A DNA stretch of 64,000 nucleotides from Coptis chinensis. Lineage: Eukaryota > Streptophyta > Magnoliopsida > Ranunculales > Ranunculaceae. Of this stretch, positions 55,133-64,000 are shown piece by piece. Numbering within the stretch: the first letter of the stretch is position 1; the number at the start of each line of letters is the position of its first letter. Location: contig CM027377.1 of NCBI GenBank assembly GCA_015680905.1, positions 37,534,501 to 37,598,500 on the forward strand. The letters are read 5' to 3'. The position numbers and the translations under genes were made by a program. The notes beneath the pieces were generated by a model. The model was not told the origin of the DNA. It saw only the letters and a list, made by a program, of their open reading frames with translations, and searched no databases.

Positions 55133-57415
55133 GGCTCGAATTTAACAAAGAAGTACAAAACACTTACAACACAAAAGGTTTGTACTGTTTGGTGATTGGT
55201 GATTGGTGATTGGTAAAGAGTAAGTACATTTAAGTTGTATATTACTAACAAACAATTAATTGATAACCTAAAAAAAAGATGGAGAAAACACTTCTAAATT
55301 CTAAGCATGGCCCTTTTTCTCAAGAAGAAAAGAAAGAGTGGCAAATAGAGAAGAAAAAAAAAGATACCTATGAGAGGAATAGGTGAATGTTATCCATGTT
55401 TTACTAAGTGAGAGAGAAAGAACTCAAGAAAAGTGACGGACAAAATGATAAGTGAGAGACTCGGAAGTACAAATGTGAAGAAATAGATAAATAACAACTA
55501 AAACTGTTAATTCATATTTCATAATAGAATGATCGATGCATAATTCAACAATTCAATTGTCAAATTTGATAATGCTTCATAATGTAACAAATAAAATTAA
55601 ATTGCTCTGAGAAGTTAAAAGCCTGATTGAAGTGATGACACAACCTTCCATTTATCCGAGGAGTACAACAAACAAAAAATAACAACAATTTGTAGAAGTG
55701 GTAAAAACACAAACATAGGGAGGAGGTGAAGAGGCCCCTTATTCTCTATGATTTTAGTGAGGGAGTTACACAAAAATTAAATTAAGGAGAAGAATGTACA
55801 CATTTATTCACTTTCGAAAAAAAAATTAAGACCACCAATGCAAGACTGCAAGAGTCATAGTTGAAGGAGACTAATAAGAGTTAAACATGGGCGAATAAAC
55901 AATTTTAATAATTTAATGCACTCCAACATACTCCTCAAATTTGTTTCATTCAATCTCTGTTAAACACATACCAGCATGTTACAGCGTAAAGCTTTATACT
56001 CAAGTTAAAATGGCAGTACAAAGAAGAAAAGTCCAGCTCCTAGTTTAGAAAACTTACCCGCAAGAAATACAAACACCATAAACATTACAAAGAAATTTAC
56101 TAATAATATAAACATGGCATGCACTTCTAGGTACTTTTTCTAACCTTGGTAAGTGACATTTGTATTAAATCTTTAAAGAAAAAGAAAAATGTACAGGGCC
56201 AAAGCACTTGACACAAAAAAATTAACATTTGCATCAATCTCTGGTCATGTGTTAACAATTAAGGCATCAAACAATGACAATCAAAAGAACTTGTTCAAAC
56301 TTTACATACAATTAGTAAATTTTGCAATGGAAGAACACATTTGCATCTTGGACACTTCATCATGTGAGGGGGGGGGGGGGGGGGAGATATTATCAATTGG
56401 ATCATGCGACCTCACTTGCATCTTGAAGTTGGAAATTCTAACACCATCTAAAAGTGTGTCAGGTTCATGTTAAAATTCCGCAACAAAACTTGCTCACACA
56501 ACAAAGGGGCTCAAAAATGACAATTAAGTCATGAACATATGCAGCAAGTGCCTTAATATCCATGAGACACCATTAGGTTTTTCATTGAAGGCACTTAAAG
56601 TCTCAGCACCGGATGTGTAGAACTGCAACATGCAGAAAATAGAAGAAGGTCATTAACTCAGGCGTAAAGTTATCAATGTGACATAGTTCTAGGCATCCTC
56701 TCGCCACACATATGACACTGCCAGTACCTTTGACCACCTAACATGCCTTCTACACTCGAAGGTATGCCCACCCAAGGCCACAAACACCAAAGACATACAA
56801 TTTAGGAACCTTTGATTATCTTCTACACGCCTTTAACATGCCTACGAAGGCGTCACCTTGCAGAATATGTACGTTATAGGTCACTGAGACAACAATAACC
56901 TAAATCCTATATAAATACAATCTGCCTTGGTGACACTCAAGTTAAAACCATAAGCAAGAATGTCTCACCCTTAGAGAACTACATAGACTAATTAAGAAAC
57001 CCAATACAATTAACATGAATAGTGGTATTTAATTACCAGCATAAAGGATCTCGGATAGAAAACACATGCTACATTATACTCAAGTCCAATCATATACAAT
57101 CTCAAGGATAGTCTACCACTCTTTACAAATTGACGATAGAATCCTAACAACTGTTAATGAATTAGAGATCTTTTAGAGATGTTGAGTATTGATCCTAACA
57201 CAATTCAATAACAACATATGATTGTTGCGAGATATTAGAGAGGTTTATAAATTATGTTGAAGGATTGATATGAGAGATTTTCGCCAAAAAGGAAAACCCA
57301 ATTAAGACAAATAGCGAAAATCAATAAGAAATTTTTGCACAGAGAGACAGAGGGACGAGTTGCCCTATTGGAAACGAGCAGAGAAACAATGAAACTTTGA
57401 AATTGCTTGTGCTAA
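55133..57415. other. No gene; simple repeats only
   Basis: A short heptamer repeat (GTGATTG) lies near 55192-55215. A run of 17 G at 56368-56384 could form a G-quadruplex, although its length may be a sequencing artefact. The open frame across it (56189-56473 +) has no domain. The remainder is AT-rich. Confidence 0.55.
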
Positions 57416-58271
57416 GGGGCCATTTGTTTTTGTCTCTTTTAAGACTACCTCTTATAAGATGTGGACCACTGATTTTGGACATTTGTATGTCAAAAAAATA
57501 TCTTATAAGAGGTTCCAATTCTATAAGTACCAAAATTGGATCTACTTTAATTCTATAAGTCTTATAACTTAGAAAATGACTCAAACACCCCCATCCATAT
57601 ACCCCTAGCCCCATTTCTTTGTTATTCCATTTTCACTATCTTCTTCTCCAAATAACTCAATTGCCCTAGCCACCACCTCCACCACCAAGCTATTAAGACC
57701 ACTACCACCGCTGCTACTACCACCACCACCACTATACTATTAAGACCAATGCCACTACCACCACCACCAATGTACTATTAAGACCACCACCACCACCACC
57801 ATCATGATATTAAGGCCAATACCATTACTTCCACCACCACCGTGTTATTAAGACCACTACCCCCACCGCCACTACCACAACCATCAACACCACTACCATG
57901 CTATTAAGACCAATACCATCACCTCTACCACCACCACCACCACCATCATCACCATCGTGCTATTAAGATTACTACCACCACCACCACCACCTTGTTATTA
58001 AGGTAATTTTCTAAAATCGATATTCTAATTATCAAAATTGATTTGAAACCGAAAATCAAATTATACACTTGTTTCAAATTAATTTATTAAAGTTAAATGT
58101 GATATAAGGCAGGGTTATATTTGTCAAATAACCATCTATAGGATGTTGTGTATTTATTTTTTCTATTTTTACAAGTACTTATCAGAGGAACTTAAAATGA
58201 AAAACAAACCACTTTATAAGACCATCTTATAAGACCCTCTTGTAACTTAACCCAAAAAAACAAATAGCCCC
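57416..58271. mobile_element. Harbinger/Tourist-like element with internal minisatellite
   Basis: TIRs are GGGGCCATTTGTTTTTG (left) and, in reverse complement, GGGGCTATTTGTTTTTT (right), flanked by TAA on both sides (57413-57415 and 58272-58274), the PIF/Harbinger target. Further inward both ends carry CTTATAAGA-type motifs in inverted order. The centre (about 57660-58005) is an expanded repeat of TATTAAGACCA followed by runs of CCACCA, about seven units. It has no coding capacity. Confidence 0.7.
57660..58005. repeat. (CCA)n minisatellite with TATTAAGACC spacers
   Basis: About seven units of roughly 45-60 bp. Each is a TATTAAG(A/G)CCA block followed by a CCA/CCG-rich run of varying length. 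Trinucleotide slippage inside larger units explains the length variation. Confidence 0.85.
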
Positions 58272-58528
58272 TAAGTAACTCATTCAAACTAAGTAGTAGA
58301 CCTACATTGAAACCTCAGTTTTTTTTTGGGTGACCCAGACTTTACTATTCTAATTTCTAAAGTAGGTAACTACATAAGTGAGACATAAAGAGGAAGAGAA
58401 ATGGGAGCTAATTAATGTGAGAACTTTACTCAGGTATACTATAATTCGAGAATACAAAGAGTTCGCATATGGAAACGCTAAAATAAATGTTTAAGACATT
58501 TTTTTTTTAGAAAGATAAGATATATGAA

Positions 58529-59278
58529 GGGTCACGGTATTGACACCCCACTTTATGGGATTGGCACCCCTTTGACCAATTCCAAGGTATTGGCACCCCT
58601 CCATTAATCACATAAAAAAACACCCATGGCAAGAAGTTAACACGAGATCGCACAATTCGCGGTATCAGGTTGCCGTGACATCTTATATCCCACGGAAGGT
58701 TGTTGTCGTGGGTCTGTTTTTGTTTTAAATTTTTTTTAATAGTCACTGTAAAAAAAGTTAGTTGTCGCGAGATGGTTGTGTTCACTAAAATAGAGTCTTT
58801 GCTTGTGTTAATTATCAAAATTCTTCTTCATTAATTTGATCACAAGTTTTTCTTATAGCATATGAAAATATTTGACGCGAGATAGCAAAATTATGCTTCA
58901 ATTGTACATTTTTTTTCATGGTTTTGGTGTTGTTCTTAGAGTGTATAAAGAAGCTCTAAAGAAGAAAATGAGATATCCATATGTTGTGTGTATTCAATAC
59001 GCAAAATTTGAAGTGAAAAAAAAAAAAAACACAAAAAAAAAATCCTCCGCGGCAACTCCTTGCCGTGGGATATAGGATATCGCGACAACCCGATACCGTG
59101 GATTGTGCTATCTCGCGGCAACTGCCTACCATTAGATATGGGATCTCGCGACAACCCGATGACGTAGAACTATCGAGCATGTGGAGTGTAAAAGGACATA
59201 TAAGGAATAACCATTATTGTTCTACTTTTTGCCAAAAGGGTGCCAATCCCATAAAGTGGGGTGTCAATACCGCGCCCC
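58529..59278. mobile_element. TIR element, 750 bp, with nested hairpins
   Basis: An exact 8-bp TSD TATATGAA flanks it (58521-58528 and 59279-59286). TIRs of about 45 bp carry CGGTATTGACACCCCACTTT and ATGGGATTGGCACCC, with few mismatches. Internal inverted motifs (GTGGGATATAGGATATCGCG, CTATCTCGCGGCAACT and mirror copies near 58640-58710) would give a multi-hairpin fold. The TSD length suits hAT, or Mutator with an 8-bp TSD. It has no coding capacity. Confidence 0.83.
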
Positions 59279-59420
59279 TATATGAAAGGGTTTAAAAGTG
59301 AGAAATCAACAAATGTTCAATAATGCATTAATTGTGTTAATAAAAAAAACATTTAATTCATTAGTTATATACATTAATTTAGTATTGAGAATACTCTAAA
59401 AGGGGTTTCAAAATGATCTT
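59279..59420. other. Spacer between TIR element and LINE tail
   Basis: Short AT-rich DNA with no feature beyond the duplicated TATATGAA at its start. Confidence 0.5.
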
Positions 59421-59905
59421 CTTTTTTTTCTTTCTTTTTTTTTTAAATTAAGCTAGGGTTAGGCCAACCCCCACCTATATTGATTTAACTGTTTCATACA
59501 TAAATTTGTCATCTTGCATCATCATTTACAATGCATTGTAGTCTATGATCTAACGGATGGACAAACTGTACAACAAAATTAGATGAGTCATGAAGTGAAG
59601 CTAGATAGTCCGCAGCTCGGTTCACTTCTCTATAGGCATGAGAGAAGGAGATGAATGTGAACTTGGACCTTTTCATGTCTATTGCTTTAATCACATCAAG
59701 GCAGAACCAAGGTGGTTTCTCCACCTTGTTGATTGCATTCACAACTTTCAATGAGTCAGACTCTACCTCCACTTCCTTGTAACCTTCTACTATACATCTG
59801 TGTAAACATGTGTCTATTGCTTTGATTTCCTGAAATAGCACAGAAGCCATGCCGCCACTGCCACTGAATCCAACTAACACTTTCCCATCTTTGTCTCTTA
59901 TTACC

Positions 59906-61261
59906 TGATAAAGTGTAAAACAATAGTTTTACCTACTCTTAACTATTTATACTATAAATAAGTAAAACTAAATGCTTACCTATTGCTAGATTATCAAAGT
60001 TATCTACTCTCGTTTATCGTTAAATATATGGAGTAGAGAATTCGTTCCACTCCTAGCTTGTTAAATGTAAGTTTCCACTAGTTTAATCTATTCTACCAAA
60101 ATAAGTGAGAGTAATGAATTGAAATTATACTAATATGGCAATTGAACTAATTTCAATGTTTTAATTTATACTATGACAATTAAATACTAAAATGTGAATA
60201 TGGAGAAGGGATTAGGGGGATTTGATTCTATTTGATGTATTCCTAATATGCTAGTTTAGATTATTACAATCCTAATCAAATAAGATTAAGTGTTTGATCC
60301 CTAATTACTCATGGCAATCTCTGCCAACTAATAATTAGCATGTGAGGAAGTTCAACCCATTCTCATGGCGAATCAACTAACCTACTAGAGTGAAACTCTT
60401 AAAAATCAATAATCCTAATTAACACATCAAATCTTCATCAAGCTTCATCAAACCCCTCTAATTGAGGTTTAGCTAGAAGTCATTAGACTATTATTACTAT
60501 ATAAATAAGAAGAAGACATAAAGAAGAACAAACTTGGATTTTATTAATCTAATTGAATAATGAAGAACAAATAACTAATGAAGAAGTTAATGAATTAAAA
60601 CTTAAGTTTAAACTAATAACTAAGTCTAAGTTCTAAATATCTATCTCTAATTAAGTATATCTATCTAAGTCTAAGTATATTGAGAGTTATGCCTTAGTCC
60701 TCTTTATATAAGAGATGGATAGGTTTACAATTTCGTGCATGGGCTTTAGAGCCATGTTTTGGGCCCTTAAATCAAGCCCAAAACCTAATTACATATGTCC
60801 AAAAAGGGTTTCTCTATTGGAAATTACTGCAATAGACTTTTCATCCACTTCTTCTCCTCTGATTGGGTCAAGGCCTAGACCGTTAGAAATCTCTTTCCAA
60901 ACCGGTCACTTTGACATATAATAGGCCCAATTCTGAGGCTTGAGTCCAAAGATACGGCCTGCGGAAGTTCTGTTGACTTTTCTACTCTATTTCTGCCCGC
61001 GTTGACTTTGATTTGTCAGCCTTGACCAGGCTTTAAAAAGGCTTTTTCTCCTTGAATATTGGCCTTTAATCATATAACTTCTTAGTAACCAATCTTTGCT
61101 CTTTTATCTCGCAAAAGTGATATGTTTCTTTACATATTTGACTCCAATACCTGAAATACATAAACGCACATAAACAGTATTAACTCATATTTATTATACA
61201 TATAATTGGTCCAAATGTAATGATATTAGGGGGTTAAAACTATAGTTTTGGGCTCTTATCA
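59906..61261 (-). mobile_element. Solo LTR, 1356 bp, inside the LINE
   Basis: Plus-strand ends are TGATAAAGTG and GGCTCTTATCA, a TG...CA pair with the 6-bp inverted ends TGATAA/TTATCA. The 5-bp TSD TTACC flanks it (59901-59905 and 61262-61266). Both ends cut the LINE RNase H reading at VIRD. A TATATAAAGAGG box is read on the minus strand near 60700-60711, suggesting that orientation. Length and ends suit an Athila/Tat-type LTR. No PBS or PPT is present, so it probably arose by LTR-LTR recombination. Confidence 0.88.
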
Positions 61262-61608
61262 TTACCCCACCTTGACCAACTCCATTACTACTCAAAGTGC
61301 CATTAGTATTTGCTTTCACTCGATTACCAATTGGTGGGCACCAAACACAGTCTATTTGCCTTTGCATCTTATATCTAGTATCAATGTTAAGTCTATGAAA
61401 AAGAATTCTAGCTCTAGCAGAGTCATTGATTTCAGGTCTTAAGACTTGCAAATAGTTCCTTGTATCCCTTACCAGTTTCTCAAAAATCCTCTTCGCTAAC
61501 TTTGTAGATTGCTGGAATCTGCGAGCATTCCTTTCCTTCCAGATGTAGTCAACTGATACATAGAATAATACCTTGTATATCGCTCCCACATCTGCCTCTT
61601 TTCATATA

Positions 61609-62460
61609 TGAAGCTTAAATATTGTAGTGAGTATACTTCAAAAGAGTTTAAAAGTTGAGGTTCATCCTAAATTATTTAGAGTTTGAGTGAGGGAAATAGA
61701 AAAAGAAAGGTAGACTCTTGATTATAAGAATGGTTATAAGCTAATAAACTTGAAAGCTTCGATTGTTTATTAAAATGACTTGAAAACATGAAAGGAAGAT
61801 TGATTAAAACATTGAAATAAAACAAGCCAACAAGATGAAGATTGAAACAAAGAACAAATAACAAGTTTGATTTAAATAAAGAAAATGAAATAACAAGTTG
61901 ATTGAAATAAAGAAAATAAAATAACAAGAAATTAAAAACATGAATTGAAAAACAAGATAAAAAAAATAAACAACCCAAATGGTTTGGATCCTAAGACAAT
62001 GGATGAATTTTCTCTCCCTTACTTTTTGTTTATATACCCCTACTTTTGCTAATTACAGATTTGCTCTCATCCATTCTAAATAAGACATCTCACCCCTTTC
62101 ACTTTTTCTTTGCTTTTACTTTTTGGTGTCTTCTTGACCAATATAGGGTTAAGGATAAGTCTTCATAATTTTAAATAAGGGCCTCCATCTTTGGTCTTCT
62201 GATTTGAGTCTTTTGACTGTTGACTTTGACTGGTTGACTTTGACTTTTTCAGCACTTTTCTATAGCAGCTACTGGTCTTCATAATAAGCGTGATTAAGGC
62301 TCTTTTTGGTGCTAAGACGCAGCTTTTATGATAAGTGGTCTGAAATACTCCTTAACCTGAAAAAGGCAGTAAAAGCTATGAGTTGTCTTTTCGTTAAGTA
62401 TAAGAGGAAATGTAATGCAGCAAAATACGGGTAATAAAATGCATATTTGGGAGCTGATCA
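61609..62460 (-). mobile_element. Solo LTR of the Athila-like family, 852 bp
   Basis: Plus-strand start TGAAGCTT and end GAGCTGATCA, with TSD ATATA at 61604-61608 and 62461-62465. The body is collinear with the LTRs at 40198-41068 and 50677-51521, including the AACAAGATTGA-rich block and GACTTTGACTTTTTCAGCAC. It sits in the LINE remnant. Confidence 0.9.
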
Positions 62461-62777
62461 ATATACGAAGATGTAGTCAAAATGATCTTTGTCGTACACC
62501 TGTCCCCATTCAACGCAGGTCCCTATGCGATCCCCACCACCCTTTGTCTTCCCATTATGTTTTGTTATAATAGATACTAGATAATGATGATCTCTAAGAG
62601 AATGAGATTGAGTTATTTATAGATATTTCTACAGTATCCCCAACACTTGTTTTGCATAAGAGCTCATCAAGGTATGTAGTGTCTTCTAAGGATCAAAATC
62701 AATGGACTGCTGTGTAGCGAAAAAGAAGCAAAAGGATCCAAGAGTGTTATTCAAGAGAAATAGAGCCTACGCTTGCA

Positions 62778-63045
62778 ATGATGAAGAACGTAAAGTTGAT
62801 AACGAAAAACAAAAAGATGAGACATCTTGAGGACTACACCAAAGAGTTTTGGGATGATACTTTGGGACTCACTTATGTGTGTTATGCTTGCGAAGGTTTC
62901 TTTGCAACTATGAGAAAGCACAGACTCATCTTAGGAAAGATCATCCTAAAATTGTTAAGGAAATCATGACTATGAAGCAGGACTACTATATATACTTTCT
63001 TAGGTTCAATTGTAGGATGACTAGTATGTTATCTTATATATGTTA
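62778..63045 (+). pseudogene. C2H2-type zinc-finger gene fragment
   Basis: The frame at 62778 gives HLEDYTKEFWDDTLGLTYVC and YACEGFFAT. After a one-base loss near 62908 the text continues as YEKAQTHLRKDHPKIVKEIM and TMKQDYYIYFL. Together CYAC and HLRKDH give a C-X2-C...H-X4-H finger. Upstream, another frame (62700-62820) has KKKQKDPRVLF and RAYACNDEERKVDNEKQKDE, a charged stretch. I do not recognise the parent gene. It looks like an exon remnant or processed fragment. Confidence 0.45.
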
Positions 63046-63079
63046 GGCTTGAAGCCTGTCGGTATAGTGTCTTTGTGTT

Positions 63080-63205
63080 CCTCCTTTTAATGATATAACT
63101 CTTAGGGAGATCTGTAAGGTTGAACCTTTTGCAATAATAATAGGTGGGGGTCTGCCTTAACCATACCCCAGCTTAATTTTTCAAAAAAAAATAAAAATAA
63201 AAAAT
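63080..63205 (+). mobile_element. LINE-type 3' end on the plus strand
   Basis: GGTGGGGGTCTGCCTTAACC, then CAGCTTAATTTTTC and an A-rich tail at 63181-63204. This is the same 3' UTR pattern as the minus-strand LINE ends at 9.4 kb and 59.4 kb. The 5' extent is unknown and may include the C2H2-like stretch. Confidence 0.55.
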
Positions 63206-64000
63206 TATATGCATACCTATTCTGGAATCTGGATATTGTACTCATGTTGATATGCGCAGTGCATAGGCATGCAATATTCATTGTCTTAAGTTGAATTCTT
63301 CCTTGCAAACTTTGGGTGGACAGACTGTATAGTTAATGTGTTGTTACTTGTTAGGCTACATGGCATCTACCCTTGGGGTTTGTAAGGGACATCGATCTTA
63401 CGTCCCACACACTCCACTCTACCTCACATGAATACTTACCTCACATGCTACCAAGAGAACTTGTCATTATCACCACTAGTTCACTCAACATAATCTACCT
63501 ACTCAGGACTACACATGTCACTACACTATGACAAGTACGTGTGAGGCATGCTAATACAAGGCTTCATCATTCACAACTAGAAAACTTCTCCACCCGAGGC
63601 TCTCTCTCTCTCTCTCTCATGGCTTCCAATGCATTTATATGTAAATGGAATGAAGTAGACTATAAACTCATTCCATACACACTCAAATCATTGTAATCAT
63701 CTCCACCACAACCTCCATGAATAAAGATGAAACCCAACCCTTGTGGACGTAAGCAATGACTATGTCGAACCACTTAAATTCTTGTGTCTATTTCTCTTTA
63801 TTATGTGCAATCTCTACTAATCAATACTTTCCCAATAAATCTCTAACAAGCTAAATTCATATATGGTGTAATGCCCAAATGCCTTTGGTTAAATTTGTGC
63901 ATTTACTTCTACTACTTTGAATCTGGTATATATCAAACTTGAATTAGTACTCGTTTATTTTTAAACTTTAAAACGTTAAGAGTTATATAGTTTCTTTTCA
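63206..64000. other. No gene; (TC)n microsatellite at 63600-63618
   Basis: Non-coding. About nine TC dinucleotides at 63600-63618 precede ATGGCTTCC, which opens no long frame. The sequence from about 63340 to the window end has a CA/CT-rich composition and may be the edge of another repeat. Confidence 0.5.

Larger units (their letters stand above)
59422..62520 (-). pseudogene. LINE remnant (zinc region and RNase H), split by two solo LTRs
   Basis: Read on the minus strand: near 62466-62520 CVEWGQVYDKDHFDYIF resembles the plant LINE zinc-binding domain (C..CGQ...DH...F). After the solo LTR at 61609-62460 it continues with VLFYVSVDYIWKERNARRFQ and RIFEKLVRDTRNYLQVLRP, then CPPIGNRVKANTNGTLSSNG, the start of RNase H. 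After the solo LTR at 59906-61261 it resumes with RDKDGKVLVGFSGSGGMASV, FQEIKAIDTCLHRCI, EVEVESDSLKVVNAINKVEK and NRAADYLASLHD, stopping at 59509. The 3' UTR (GGCCTAACCCTAGCTTAATTT) and a T-rich block at 59422-59445 (the poly(A) tail) close it. Without the two LTRs and one copy of each TSD the domain order is continuous. The zinc-region call is the weaker part. Confidence 0.75.

Noticed and set aside
56368-56384. Poly-G run as a regulatory G-quadruplex
   Set aside because: A lone homopolymer of uncertain length in non-coding DNA. There is no adjacent gene to regulate.

Overview
This window is nuclear DNA of a flowering plant, most likely a eudicot. It is AT-rich, carries plant LTR retrotransposon lineages (chromovirus-like, Tat-like and Athila-like Ty3/gypsy, and Ty1/copia), LINE remnants, hAT/Mutator/Harbinger-type TIR elements, and decayed copies of plant genes (DUF247, ubiquitin-S27a, GCP3, NOP56, an XBAT31-like ankyrin/RING E3 gene). 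I found no intact host protein gene, tRNA, rRNA or CRISPR array. The window is a nest of transposons in which nearly every insertion keeps a readable target-site duplication (TSD).

Layout. 1-9.4 kb: gene-poor DNA with a 138-bp tandem duplication, a Harbinger-like MITE, a copia-type solo LTR and a ubiquitin-S27a pseudogene. 9.4-13.2 kb: a LINE 3' end broken by a palindrome, TIR elements and a precisely bounded hAT element. 13.2-21.7 kb: an LTR retrotransposon (TSD CCAAC) whose interior is a chimera of host gene pieces, with a complete gypsy element (TSD GAAGG) nested at its polypurine tract. 22.7-26.3 kb: a cluster of TIR elements. 26.8-31.8 kb: a DUF247 pseudogene split by a copia element (TSD GGATC). 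33.8-39.6 kb: a Tat-like gypsy element without integrase (TSD ACCAT). 40.2-51.5 kb: an Athila-like element (TSD GTATA) containing a long-TIR MITE. 52-64 kb: solo LTRs, Harbinger- and hAT-like elements, a LINE remnant cut by two separate solo LTRs, and a C2H2 fragment.

The most notable object is the element at 13194-21728. Between its LTRs, primer-binding site and polypurine tract it carries, instead of gag-pol, a leader of unknown origin, parts of gamma-tubulin complex component 3 (GCP3), a piece of NOP56, most of an XBAT31-like ankyrin/RING gene, and then another, later part of GCP3. From the leader to the RING domain everything lies in one forward reading frame for about 2.6 kb, broken by six stop codons and no frameshift. 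The pieces look intron-free. This is the signature of a non-autonomous retroelement that captured three spliced host mRNAs and once encoded a fusion protein.

All gene identities come from reading translations against remembered family features. No database search was possible.
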